From: Cunninghamia lanceolata
Lineage: Eukaryota; Streptophyta; Pinopsida; Cupressales; Cupressaceae
DNA length: 64,000 nucleotides
Direction: 5' to 3'
Assembly (NCBI GenBank): GCA_027924645.1
Contig: BSBN01001752.1
Span: 14,306,001-14,370,000, forward strand
Positions 12,695 through 24,816 of the stretch are shown here, piece by piece. Numbering within the stretch: position 1 is the stretch's first letter; the number at the start of each line of letters is the position of its first letter. A program made the translations under genes and the position numbers. The notes under the pieces were generated by a model that was not told the origin of the DNA, searched no databases, and was given only the letters and a program-made list of their open reading frames with translations.

Positions 12695-13020
12695 AGATAA
12701 TGAATCACATCCTTAATTAGTTCACTTACTTTTCAATCATTTGTCCATCATTACACCTTGTCACAAGCTCCTTTATGGGTGGTTTAACAAGGGGATTAGT
12801 GGTGCAACCAAGAAGCAACAATAGGATGATGAAATGAGACTAGGTTTTAATTTTTTTGAGTTTAAAAGCATTGCATATTGTAAAGGAGGAAAGGAATCAA
12901 GGTCTTGGGGCTTCATATTACGAAGGCATAGGTGGACATGATGAGGGACTCTGCGTTTTGGAAATGTTTATCATTGTTTGCATGACAAGGGGTCTAGTGT
13001 GTTTTTCATTACAAGGGTGA

Positions 13021-13130
13021 GGAAACCAACACAAAAGAACATGATCGATGCCATCGAGAGGAAGAGTGTTAGTCAGGAAACCAACACAAAAGAACATGAT
13101 CGATGCCATCGAGAGGAAGAGTGTTAGTCA
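13021..13130 (+). repeat. Perfect 55-bp tandem duplication
   Basis: Two identical units, 13021-13075 and 13076-13130, each starting GGAAACCAACACAAAAG. The absence of differences suggests a recent local duplication or an assembly artefact. No coding frame crosses it convincingly. Confidence 0.95.
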
Positions 13131-14640
13131 TGTATGAATTTGGAGGGTTTAATGAACTAAGCCACTCACCAAGCTAAGAATACAATTTTTCACATGCCTT
13201 TTTTTATCATTATCATTGATAAGATTAAATCTTGACAAGAATGGCAACCATGGAAGGAGGATAGGAAATAATTAGTGGCTATAAGACAAATAAATGTAGT
13301 CATGAAGGAAGACAAGAAGTACTAAGGTATCTCATATCATTGATCATTACAAGTTTTGAAAGTACTTGTAAATTGACAATCACCTTTCTCTAATATAAAT
13401 GTAAACTTGTAAAATTGTCTTTTGCCATTGGTGGGCATCTTTACTTGTCTTAAAGATAGTTAAAGATAGTATATAGACATTAAAGCTAGATTTTATCTCT
13501 ACAACAAGGTGTTTTTAGACCATCATTGAGTCTAAATCTCTCACCTCACTTTGAAAAGAAAATAATTGTTTATAGGTCGTTGGTCATTAGGAGTCGGGTT
13601 TTTTTTTTTTTTTTTCCTCGGATGTGTTTTTTTATATAATAATCCATGTGAATGAATTTATTTCTTGGAATTTGTACACATAATCTAAATATTTATTCCA
13701 ATCAAATTAGTCGAACATAGATGATATAGGGTGATGTATAATTTTTTTTTAAAATGGGGGTGGGGTGGGACTAGGACCTATCACAGGAAGACAACAAAAT
13801 GATAATTTAGAATTGTATTTTATAAAATGCGTGTAGCAACACCATCCATGATAAGATGGTGACAAATATTTATTAACTCAATTTTAAATAATTGACCATT
13901 TAAAAACACACATATAAAATATACAATTTATTTTAAAATTTTCTTTTTCTATATAAATGTAATACCTTTTTAATAAAATATTATAATATATCTTTTATTT
14001 TAAATCACTTATATAATATTATAATTCATATATATTATATAAATTGTTTTATGATATTTATATTGACAATATATTATAAATCATATATAATATTATGTAA
14101 TATAACATAAATTGTTTTATATTTATAAATTTAATTTTTATATTATAAAGTAGTCTTCATGAATAATAGAGGGAGCCCAAGCTTAAAATGTTTAGACCCC
14201 TCTAAAAAGAAACATCTTAACCAGTGGGTGCATTCAACAACATGTATGGCTAGTTAAAAACATTGGACAGACGGTCGGACTATACGATAGGCATGGTTGA
14301 ACGAATTTGAACAGGTTTAGTTGTTAGTTTTGTCGACTGAGAAATTAGACTGACCAACCGTACAGCAAGTCGATTACAACTCACGGGCTGTTTACAACTA
14401 AGCGTTTTATTTATTTATATATTATAATCGCCCAAACGCAACGAAATCATTTGTATATTATAATCCTAGGAAACGTCAACAAATATTGAAAGTCAATAAA
14501 ATATGTCGAGTCTGCAGACTTGCGCAGAGCGGTCGGAAGCTTCCCGTAAAGAGAAAGAAAAACAACGGAAAAATAAGAACATACCGACAGAAAAAGAGAA
14601 AGGAAAACAAAGCAAAAATAAAAACATGCATTTAGTCGGT
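13131..14640. other. AT-rich intergenic sequence
   Basis: Contains poly-T (about 13591-13606) and very AT-rich sequence (13880-14160) with ATATAA-type repeats. No gene was recognised. From about 14240 the base composition becomes more balanced as the NLR upstream region begins. Confidence 0.55.
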
Positions 14641-14642
14641 GG

Positions 14643-14840
14643 GGTCGGTTTGTCTTATCCCCCATAAAGCATATTAAGATTTGGGGTCGGTTTGTCTTAT
14701 GCAAGAAAGCGCGTGAAAGCTGATTACAGCGGGCCCATATGAGTCGGTTTGTCTTATCCTCCATAAAGCAGAATCCTTCGTGTTGTACCAAACTTTCACA
14801 AAAGCTGATTACAGATTTGGAGTCGGTTTGTCTTATCCTC
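14643..14840 (+). repeat. Four-copy module upstream of the NLR gene
   Basis: The motif GTCGGTTTGTCTTAT occurs four times, at about 14644, 14686, 14742 and 14821. Three copies are followed by a CATAAAGC segment, and AAAGCTGATTACAG lies between copies. A related block (GCGTGAAAGCTG, then GAGCGGGCCCAAATGAGT) recurs at about 15208-15250, closer to the gene. The modules lie 0.4-1 kb before the NLR start codon and could be duplicated promoter or leader sequence. An open frame on the minus strand across them simply reflects the repeats. Confidence 0.75.
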
Positions 14841-15619
14841 CATAAAGCGGATTCCCTCGTGTTGTAGCTTTCACAAAAGCTCAATCAATAAGATTTACAA
14901 ATCCACGCGTAGTTGATTTTGCAGAGGAGGTTGGGAGTTCGAACCTTGGAGGGTATAGTCTGTTCACGGTTACATTCCAAAGTGTCGGTCACAAAATTCT
15001 AGGGTTTCACAAGCAAGATCTATGACATTTCTTACCAAATCGAATGCAATGACGAAGATAAAATAAAATAGCTTTAATAATTTTAATAATTAGGAAAGCC
15101 ATTTTGTCTCATCACAGATTTCCTCTAGTCTTTATACCTTTAGGAATTCGGTCATTGCTCTTATGACTTTGAAGCTCCGAATATTTTTAATATTATAACC
15201 CATGAAAGCGCGTGAAAGCTGTTAGGCACTAGAGCGGGCCCAAATGAGTTGGAAACCCATTTGTCCCATCACAGATCATTTCCTCTCCAGTCTCCATTGC
15301 TCTCATTGTCACTGAAGATTTTTACAGTCTTAAAGTGTGAACACGTTATATTGAAATTTGTAAACGTGTAAGGGGCAGATTGATTATTCCACAGAGCTTG
15401 ATGTGCATTCCACACAGCTTCGTGTGAATGTACAATATTTTTCACAGGAAATTTGTCGTGCAATTCTCTTAAAGTTTCTTTTTTCGTGCAGCCCATTGAC
15501 AAGAGGGTAATGAGTGTGCTCTACTCTGAGCTTGAAGGATTCGGTTATATTTTCTATCAAAACATACAATCCAATCCACTCTCAGTTACATTTTCCATCT
15601 CTCTTCGGCGCTTGTGTTA

Positions 15620-18596
15620 ATGGCGTCTTCCTCCTCATCTTCCAAACGTCCACTGCGTCAAAAATTATATGATGCATTCATCAACCACAGAGGCCCTTAC
15701 GTAAAAGAAACTGTGGCTTTTGTTCTTTACGAATTACTGGACGAAAATGAATGTTGCGCATTTATTGATGATCGAGAAATAGAATTGGGAGATTCAATTG
15801 ACTGTGTCATACAAAATGCCATTTACTCTTCCACTGTGCAAATCGCCATCTTCTCACCACGATATGCGGAGTCATCTTGGTGTCTAGATGAGCTGGTTTA
15901 CATGTTGAAAACCGGGGCTCTGTTTATTCCTGTATTTTGTGATGTGAAGCCTTCTGACGTTCGCTACCCTGACAAGGGCAACGGAGTTTATGCACCTGGT
16001 TTCGCTGAACATGAAAAAAAGGGGAGATTCAGCAACGAGAGGCTTCAACAGTGGAAAGAAACCCTCCACTCTTCTGCAGGCTTCTCTGGCCACGAACTCC
16101 GCACATCTGAAGAGTAAGACTTGTTTTGTTTTTCCTATTTTTGTTTCAACCTATTATGATTCAGTTTTTAAATTTTTCTTTTTTACCCTCTCCATATTGA
16201 TTTTGAATTCTCATTCCCTTAAAATTGTCAGTGATGTCGTAGCGCTGTGTACAAAGATTGCCTCGGCTGTGCAACAAGAGGTTGGAAAGACATTTAAGGG
16301 CTTCCCAGGATATGTGGAAGCTGCAAAACGTCAGAAAGGTCTTCATGCAGACGCAGCAGCGTCAACAAGTACATCAGAAGTGGGGAAGAAATCTAGTCTT
16401 CTGCCCAGAGATTCACATCCAGTGGGTATAGATTCCAAAGTTGAAGAGATGGTAGGCTTGTTGGAAAACCCAAAAATTCAAGTTATAGCCGTTGTTGGTA
16501 TGGGCGGCTTGGGGAAGACGTTTCTTCTCCAAAATGTCTACCAAGCAGAAAAATCCAAGTATGATCATTCTATTTGGCTCTCTATTTCTAAATCTTATTC
16601 TGTCAAGAATTTGCAACATGATATAGCCTCCCACTTGAGAGATTTAAACATTCCTGATGTAAGTGAAGGGAGAGCGGCTGAATTGATTCGTGGCTGTCTG
16701 GAAGGAAAAAAATGTATTATTGTCCTGGATGATCTGTGGACACTCTCTACTGAAGATAATCTGATTGATAAACTTGGTCTGCCGTCTGATAAACATTGTA
16801 AATTTCTGGTTAGCACAAGAAATAAGGAGGTTGCTCTAAATTTAAGAGCTCATATTTATGAGATGAAAAATTTGTCAGATGAAGACAGTTGGAGTCTGTT
16901 TTGTGCCTATGCATTTGCGGATAGTGAGGGAAATAAAGAGCCACAGCAGCATCTGGAAGAGGTCGGTCGTGAGATTGTAAAGCAATGTGGAAATTTGCCA
17001 CTGGCTATCAAAACGATAGCAGCATCTCTGGCCAACACCACAATCGCAGCAGACTGGGAGTTCAAGCTCAGTCAGCTTAAAGGGGTAGTTAGAGTCAATG
17101 CTGATAGTGATCAAATCATGCCTGTTCTCAAATTGAGTTATGACTCTTTGCCTGCACGTCTTCAAGCATGTTTTGCTTATCTTTCTTTCTTTCCAGAGGA
17201 TGAGGAGATATATTGTGAAGATCTCATAAACCTGTGGATAGGAGAAGGGTTCATTCCATCAGGAGAGGGCCAGCAGGAAGTGGCATGGAGTTGTTTATAT
17301 CAACTTGCCAATCTGTGTCTGCTTCAACTATGGGAAAATATTGATCTATACAAATATTGTAAAGTTCATGATTTGTTGTACGATTTGGCCATATACATAT
17401 CCAGAGAAAATAAATGTGCTTTTTCTGTTGAGGAAGCCTCTTCTGGCACTGGCTGGTGTCGGATTTTACTGGCCAAGAAAGATATAAATGACAATGCCAT
17501 CTCAGAGATCCGTCCTGTTTGTCTCCGTACACTCTCACTGTCTGAGAATTGGAAGATTAGAAGCATTCCGGCAAACTTGTTTACCGCTATGAGAGGACTG
17601 CGCGTTCTGGATTTGAGCTGCACAAACATCTCTACATTGCCTGCGTCCGTTGGAAAGATGAGACTTCTTAAAGTCTTGAATTTAAGGTGGACAGAGATAG
17701 AGGAGGTACCGGAGTGTGTGAGACATCTGAAAAGTCTCTTGTTTCTTGCTATGCCTTCGTTGAAGTGCAGGAACTTACCAGTATGGATAAGTGAACTTAA
17801 ATGTCTTCAGCATTTAGAATGCCAGAGAGTTGATCGCATGCCAAAGGGAATATCAAAGCTGGCCTCTTTGAGAACACTGCGAACAGGACGGTTGAAGCTA
17901 TCCATAGAAGAGGACGAATTCATGAGGTTAGACGATTTGGTCAATATGACTCAGCTTCAGGAACTAAGCTTACAAGTTAAGCATGACATGGAGTTGAAGA
18001 GGATCCTTCCGCAGCTGGTCAATATGCGTTCTCTGGCAATCGAGAAGCATAATATTGGTGAGGAAGCGGAGCTTTCACGGTTTCAGGAGAATATGAGAGC
18101 AATGAAACGTCTGGAAGAGCTTCACTTAGACAACTTTGCAGTAACAAGTTGGATATATGATTTGGCAAATCTGAGGGAATTGCAGTTATCAGGGTGTGAA
18201 TGTAGTGATTATCCGGAGTTGCAAAGAATGCCCAATCTAGTGAGATTGGTGTTGTGGGGGAATGAGATGTGCACAGAATTACCAAAGACATTTGGAAAGT
18301 CGGGAGGGTTTCCACGCCTCCGCTTCTTTCAAATTTGGGAATTCCCAGAATTAGAGGAGTTTCCAGAATTGGAGGAGGGAGCAATGCCATGCCTTGAGAA
18401 GTTCCTTCTACGTAATTGTTTCAAAGTGAAAAAAGTGGAGGGATTGGAACGGTTGAAAAGACTGAACCTGTTCAATTACCATCAGTCAGGGACGAATGAA
18501 TGGTGGGAGACCTTAAAGGAAGGTGGGGAATATTGGAATAAAATCAAAGCTATCAATCCCCACATAACTATTTCTAATGAGGGAGGTTGGAGTTAA
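15620..18596 (+). CDS. TIR-NB-ARC-LRR immune receptor with non-TIR-type NB-ARC
   Basis: Two exons, 15620-16113 and 16232-18596, separated by a 118-bp intron (GTAAGA donor, TTGTCAG acceptor, phase 2). The joined frame is 952 codons plus TAA. I use ATG 15620; the two codons before it are not an ATG start. The TIR domain covers residues 17-150 (YDAFINHRG; WCLDEL with the NADase glutamate at 91). The split codon after the TIR gives Asp165. NB-ARC: P-loop GMGGLGKT 254-261, kinase-2 VLDDLW 329-334, GNLPLA 418-423, VHD 543-545. About nine to twelve LRRs follow from residue 597. Such receptors detect pathogens, and their TIR domains make nucleotide signals. Kinase-2 ending in W and the CFAYLSFFPEDEEI / LINLWIGEGF region are typical of non-TIR NLRs, so the TIR looks joined to a CC-NLR-like body. 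No internal stop is seen. Confidence 0.9.
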
Positions 18597-18664
18597 TGCC
18601 TTCTCTCATATTTAATTTATATTAAAGTTGATTGTGGGTAAATTTTTCCTAGTGATAATTTAGT

Positions 18665-18802
18665 TAATTCAAGTCTTCTCTTTATTTAACCTTATATGGA
18701 AGTTAATTTATTTTTGAGTACCATAATTTTTTTTAATTCAAGTCTTCCCTTTATTTACCTTATATGGTAGTTAATTTATTTTTGAATGCCATAAATTTTT
18801 TA
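18665..18802 (+). repeat. 69-bp tandem duplication
   Basis: Two diverged units start at about 18665 and 18734 (TAATTCAAGTCTTC, then TTATATGG and GTTAATTTATTTTTGA). They lie just after the NLR stop codon, in the probable 3' untranslated or flanking region. The remaining sequence to 19638 is very AT-rich without a recognisable gene. Confidence 0.85.
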
Positions 18803-19638
18803 ATTAGACACTACTTTTAAAAAGAAAATAAAATTTATCTTATGTCAATAAAAAATGTTTATATTGGAGATTTAGTTTAAGGTATGATAAGATGGTTTAT
18901 ATCTATTAGTTCTTAAGATTGTGAAATTTGTTTAATTTTAGAATATTTTAAAAAAAATTTAATTTAGGTTAATCTAATCAATATAAATATCTTAAATACG
19001 TCTATTTTAAAAAGTCAAAATATATAGTCTGGAGCTATTTTATTTGTTCAAGAGTTATTTTATTTTACTTTAGAATTATTTATTTTATTTGTAATACACT
19101 TGTTTTACTTTTGTATGTAACTTTTAATTATATGTTATTTTTTAATAGTTTTAATTTTGTAGTTATAGTTTTTCTTAACATGCGTGGGCTTTGTTTTACT
19201 TTTCATGTATACATGATGGCATGCCACTCCATACCTTACTACAATTGTAGAATGCCTCTTGACGTAATAACATATATACACATAATCATAAATTAATTTA
19301 GATTAATTAATTGATAATTTTTGTGGATGTCGATAAATTTTAGTTAAATGTTATTTTAGGAAAGTATATGTAAACGATAGTGGTACTTAGCTCAATGAAT
19401 GAAGACAGATGACTTTAAAAAGTATTATAAAATTATTTTATCTTTTTCTTAGGAATGGTACCTCTCTATCTATATGTTGCCTTAAATTCTATGTATGACA
19501 TGGGCCTCTATCTAGGGCCTATTCCACACCTCTTAATCACTTTTGCAGCCATGTTCATGTGTTGTCTATCATAGAAATTTGAGCTTGTTGGATCTATACT
19601 TCTACTCTCTTATTCATCAAATTCACCTCTATCTACTA

Positions 19639-20249
19639 GGTGAGTGTGGGATCATGATGGACCAAACAATACCTTTGACTGACAATAAAAATGCTAAAAA
19701 CATAATTCAATAACTTCACATAAAAAATTGAATGTGCTATTTACATAATTTAAAAATAAGGTAGTAATAAAAGTTGTAGGAAATTGAATTTAGTTTATGG
19801 GACTGATTACAACAACTCTAGCGCTACTACACCCGTTAGACTAGGCTCCAACTTTGGACTTGGCAAGTTTCTCATCTCCACCATCAAACTTGAAGGCTAA
19901 CTAAAACTGAGAAGGAAATCAGTTTCTCCTGACTTATTGCCTTTGTTAGCATGTTTGCAAGATTTTGGCTACTGTGTATCTTTTCAAACTTCAACTACCC
20001 ATCTTCCAAAATTGATCAGATAAAATGGTCCTTGAGTTGTATATGTTTAGTCTTAGAAAGTTTTAGGACTCCCACTTGTCTAAATCCAAGGTAATCCCAA
20101 GGAATTTTTAGAACAAATTCATATTTGAGTTAGAACTACTAACACTTTTCCATCTAAATCTAAATATAACTTTAAATGTTTGTAATTCTTCATCCAACTG
20201 ATATTTTTTCCATTGTCACTATTTGGACCATCATGATCTTGCAATCACC
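19639..20249 (-). mobile_element. TIR DNA element, 0.6-kb copy
   Basis: The left end starts GGTGAGTGTGGGATCATGAT then GGACCAAAC. The right end is inverted: TTTGGACCATCATGATCTTG then CAATCACC. Its left 110 bases match the reverse complement of 12590-12694, and its right 200 bases match the reverse complement of 11693-11885. It is therefore the same family as that copy, inverted and internally shorter. Possible TACTA target sites flank it. No coding capacity is seen. Confidence 0.75.
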
Positions 20250-21237
20250 GTACTATGTTATTTGGATTGGTTATCTTTATGAGTACCTTTAGAGGGTTGT
20301 CATAATTGCTATAGGACATGTTCTCTTAGATCAACCCCTAGAAAAGGACTAGATTTATTGTCATGCAAATGATCGATAAACAATGAATAATGTCCTCTAG
20401 AGTGAATAAGCAAACTTTGACTCATTTTAGTGTACCAAATTGAAGTGTTCTTCTAATGCTCTAGAGAGAATCAAATATGAGAGTTTTGGGTGAAAATGAA
20501 TGTAACTCAATGCATCTTAAAATACAAGTACATATAAATTAATCTTGCAAATGTGTGTTTAGTCATCTCACAACGACTAGTGAAATGGGTAGAAGTCGAC
20601 CAAATTTAAACTTAAATTTTAGAAACTTCAAAGTAAAATACATAGTCATGGGATCAATCTCACACATGAGGGAATGGTCCAGGATGATGAAACAATAAGG
20701 ATCTAGGTATGGAATAATTGTATTATATTGGTGGGTGTAATAAATCTAATCACTATGGGTAAATGTGTAGATATGGATAAGATGTAGATAGATATATGGG
20801 AATGTGTGTATGCCTAAATATATGAAGGATAAGGGAATGAGACTAGATTCACACAAGATTACATCATTTGTAGATAAATAAATGTATTAAAACATTCTCT
20901 TAAATGAGCATAAAACTTAATGCAAATTGGCATATGTATACAAATTTTACTACTGCATTTTACCTCCATTTTGAGCTAAATTTGGATCCTATGATGATCA
21001 TGTATCTCAAAATATGTAGTAGTTAGAAACATGCATGTAAAATATTTAGACACAAAAAAGATGCTACCATGTAGCATATTGGACAATGACATTCTATGGG
21101 ATAATTCTCTATTTGGTCATAGTGAGGAGCCTCTATGTAGCATCTATCACTACCTAAATGATTGACATAGAAGTGTTAGTAACAATATAGACCCCTATTC
21201 TTAATAAGGAAATATAAACTAATGGGTGCCAAGAGCG
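20250..21237. other. Intergenic sequence, no gene recognised
   Basis: AT-rich, without long open frames, terminal repeats or recognisable RNA genes. It separates the TIR element from the LINE. Confidence 0.55.
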
Positions 21238-21423
21238 ATGGGTGAGAAACCTCTGGTTCTGGCATGGCCTCTCATAGCACTACAAGAGAAGATGAGACAA
21301 CTATACATGCTCTCTAGGGGTCCCCTTCCTCAAAAGATGTAAAAGGTTTGTAGAAAGGACATGCAAGTGGGTCTTGTTCTACTCTGAGGTCCGACCCTAT
21401 TCAGAAGAAGGGCCTCCTTGGTC

Positions 21424-22400
21424 TCAAAGGGGGCTCCTTGGCTTGGAAAGAACTTTTTAAAAGTCATCAAGGCAAGTCTATATCGGTGGGTGTCTTTATT
21501 TTAGAAGGTGAAGTTTGCCTTAATATCAAAGACCATATAGTTGATAGGGCCATTTCCAAGATGGATAATGTTCTAGTGGACATTTTTGGCATAAGACCTA
21601 ATATGGAGATGGTTCAAAAATGACTCTCTACTAAATGGACTATCAAAGGTAATGTGGAAGTCTCTGCTCTACCTAAAGGTCCTTTTTCTTTTAGTTTTTC
21701 ATTGGTTGAGGATTGTTTCAACATCCTTATGGAGGGCCCTTGGTTCTTAGGGAAAAACAACCTAGCCCTCTGTAAATGGAGACTTGGTTGTAATCCTACA
21801 AAAGCTTTATCCTTTGTTGCTCCTACTTGGGTTTGATTACCCTTAGAGTTTTGGGATGAGGAAATCATTAAGGGCATTGCTGACTCCTTTGGCCATTTTC
21901 TATATTTGGATCATGTCACCAAGAATAGGAGCAAGTTCTTTTTTGCTAGATTTTGTGTTAATGTTGAGACGCACAAAATTCTTCCTACCTCCATTACTCT
22001 CTTTTCGAAGCTAGGGCTTTGGATTTAAGAGATTTAGTATGAAAATATTGCTCTTTTCTACCAAAACTATTCTACCACTCGTCATTTGATCAATGTCTAC
22101 CCTAAGCCAGCAGTTGTCAAGAAGAACAACAAAGACACAACGTTAGCTTGGAAGGCAAAAGGCTTAGTGGCAGATAAATGGTCTTCTCCTTTAGGTTCTG
22201 CTAAGAAGAATAGTAAAGACATAATGCTTGTAATGAAAGCTATTATCTTAGAGGAGGTTTCTCCTCTAGTCTTTGGCAAGAACTATCCTATAGTTGTCAA
22301 GAAGAATAACAAAGAGATAGATCCTAGACTGGAAAGAGACCTGCCAAAGGATTTAGGTTATTCTATCAGGGGTTTAGTTTAGTTTCCTCGAAATGGTCTT
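21424..22400 (+). pseudogene. LINE ORF1-like protein, DUF4283 region
   Basis: Translated segments read GKSISVGVF, then NVEVSALPKGPFSFSFSL, an ILMEGPWFLGKNNLALCKW segment and an FFFARFCVNVE segment. The GPW...L.L..W pattern is the hallmark of the DUF4283 domain found in ORF1 of plant L1 LINEs, thought to bind nucleic acid. A lysine-rich linker with repeated KKNNK/KKNSKD motifs follows (about 22110-22330). In-frame stops near 21621, 21834 and 22027 break it. No intact zinc knuckle is seen. Confidence 0.7.
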
Positions 22401-22867
22401 CTAGAAGAAGGAGAATTTCTATAGGTTAGTCAAACCTTAAAGGAAGTGTTAGAGATCAACCCTAAGTCCTTAGTTTTCAAGGTAGAGGATCTTATTTCTC
22501 AAAGTTTGGGTATGGAAGTGAACCTTCCTCTAGAAAGTCCACTGCTACAAGAGAATCTAGCTGGGCCTTCTCTCTTAGACATCTCTCAACCAAGTCAAGA
22601 GAAAGATTTCCTCTCCCCTGTTAGCATACTAGGGTAGATTGCTGAGGGAACTCCTAATACTCCCATGGCTAAGGTCAAGGAAGAGAAGGGATCTCTTATT
22701 TCTTCTCAGATAAAGGAAAAGGGATGAAGGAAAACCACGGATGTGGGTAAAGAAGCTAAACTAAGGAAAAAGTCCATGAGGGAGACCTAATAGAAGGAAA
22801 CAACCAAGGAAGTGGCCAATGGTACTCATAAAATCTTGGAGAATTTAGGCTCTAGGAGGTCCAAGAA

Positions 22868-24816
22868 ATGATTATTAACTCATGGAATGTGAGAGGACTA
22901 AATAGTCCTCGCAAACAGAATGTCCTAAAAAATATCCTAAAATATTTTAGGCCGAACATTCTACTGATCCAAGAAACTAAAATGACTATTGAAGCATTCT
23001 TAAACATCAGTAAAAACATTTGGTCTTATGCTCACTTCCTCACAATGAATGCAGAAGGGGCGGCTAGTGGGATAGATGTTATGTGGACCCCCCCCCCAAT
23101 CTTGAAGGTGTGCTTCTTTCCAAGGATAAACATTTTTTGAATGTACATTCAGGATTAAATCTAGTAAGGAAGAATGTATACTTTCCAACATTTACACCCC
23201 AAATAACAACTTACAGAGAAGAAAGACATGGGAAAATCTTTTAGAGAACAGATTGAACTTTAAAAATTTTAACTAGATGGTAGTTGGAGACTTCAACTCT
23301 CACCTTTATCCCTTTGAAAAGATGGGAGGCAATATTGATTTTACAAACAATATGATGGACCTTGATGATTTTCTTCACAAAAGGGGACTCATAAATATAG
23401 AGCTCGAAGGAGGTCACTACACTTGATCAAATAAAAGGGTTGGAGAAAAACTCATTCAAGTAAAACTAGATAGGGTCCTTATCTCAGCTAATTGGGAAAT
23501 CATAGACAAATGTAGGCTCACTTCCCTCCTCAGAGTTGGTTTAGACCACACCCCACTCCATTTAAGGTGGGATTCTATGATGTGATCAAGTAGCCATTAT
23601 TTTAGATTTCAAGCCATGTGGATCAACTGCCCCGATCTAAATGCTCTTATAAAGGACTTGTGGGAAATTGATGTTCATGATTGATCAATGTTTAAGGTTG
23701 CTAGGAAATTAAGGAACATAAAACAAAATCTTAAGAGTTGGAATATGAGTTCTTTTGGTAATATATTTGATCAAATACTTGAGGTTAAAGAGCAGCTGAC
23801 TTAAATCCAAGGGGAAATGGATACAAATGGAGCTTCTAAAGAATTATGCAACAAAGAAAAAGTGATTCTAAGTAATCTCCAAAATCTGATCGAGAAGGTG
23901 GAAATATATTGGAAACAAAAGTTGAGGGTCCAATGGGTAAAGGAAGGATACCGTAATACCAAGTTCTTTCACAAAACGGTCCTCAAGCATAGAAAGAATA
24001 ACCACATCTTTGAACTTCCTAAGGTTAATGGTGAAGTTACAATGAAAGAAGAAGAACTCCAGGAAGAAGGGGTGAGATTTTTTAAAGACTTATTAAACCC
24101 CAACTATCAGAATAATGAACTAATTGAAAATCAGATCTTGTAGGTTATCCTGGCTTGCATTATCGATCAAGACCAAGAGGAGATAGGTAAATGTGTTATT
24201 GAAGAGGAAGTCAAAGGTATTATCTTTTCCTTGGACCCTTATAAATCTCCTGTTCCAAATAAATTTGCCCCCATCTTCTTCCAAACTTAGGACATTATAC
24301 AAAAAGATGTGTTTGTTGCTTCTCAAGAGATTTTTAGTTCTGGGGAGATTTTGAAGGAATTAAACAATACTTTCATAGTGCTTATCCCTAAAAGAGTTGG
24401 AGCTAATAAGATGGCTGACTTTAGACCCATAAGTCTATGTAACACCATTTATAAAATCTTCTCCAAACTGTTGGTGTGCATAGAATTCAACCGTTCTTAG
24501 ATTATATCATCCATTCTAACCAAAATGGCTGTTTTTAGGAAGACAAATAACTGATGTTATCATCACAATCCACAAATGCCTACATTCTATGGATAAAATA
24601 AAAAAAGAAAGCATGGTTGTAAAACTTGACATCTCCGAAGCTTATGATAAAGTTTCATGGAGCTTCCTCTCCAAAGTTTTGAGAAATTTTGGGTTCAAGG
24701 AAAATGTTTTGAAAATCATGGAAAATTGTTTTTGTACTCCTACCTTTATAGTCCTTATAAATGGCAACACTCAAGGTCACTGTTACCAAAATTTCACCTA
24801 CAACTCAATTTGGTAG
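22868..24816 (+). pseudogene. LINE ORF2: APE endonuclease and partial reverse transcriptase
   Basis: ATG 22868 opens with SWNVRGLNSPRK and LLIQETKM, the first endonuclease motifs. At 23283-23300 GDFNSH follows, then KLDRVL (about 23466) and LDHTPLHLRW (about 23546), completing the APE-type active site. The RT section has WVKEGYRNTKFFH (23935), FRPISLCNTIYKI (24421) and VVKLDISEAYDKVSW (24613), which contains the first catalytic aspartate. The FADD box and the thumb are missing because the element stops near 24816. Stops and frameshifts occur at several points (for example near 23140, 23680 and 24142). It would have nicked DNA and copied LINE RNA by target-primed reverse transcription. Confidence 0.85.

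Larger units (their letters stand above)
21238..24816 (+). mobile_element. L1-type LINE lacking its 3' part
   Basis: The order is ORF1 with a DUF4283-like region, a basic linker, an APE-type endonuclease, then the first half of the reverse transcriptase. Similarity stops abruptly at about 24775-24816, before the RT catalytic centre. No poly(A) tail or 3' UTR is found. Both ORFs contain several stops and shifts. The loss of the 3' half is opposite to the usual 5' truncation of LINEs, so it must be a later deletion or a break. The start is approximate. Confidence 0.85.

Noticed and set aside
14447..14884. 145-codon minus-strand frame upstream of the NLR
   Set aside because: It consists of the translated repeat module (repeated DKTNR segments) and has no domain.
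14905..14955. tRNA or SINE B-box-like GAGTTCGAACC upstream of the NLR gene
   Set aside because: Only the T-arm/B-box resemblance is present; no cloverleaf or convincing A box at the right distance.
15990..16231. Single-exon start for the NLR body at the ATG near 15990
   Set aside because: That frame would read through the intron and lose the TIR domain; clean GT-AG sites restore a continuous TIR-NB-LRR frame.
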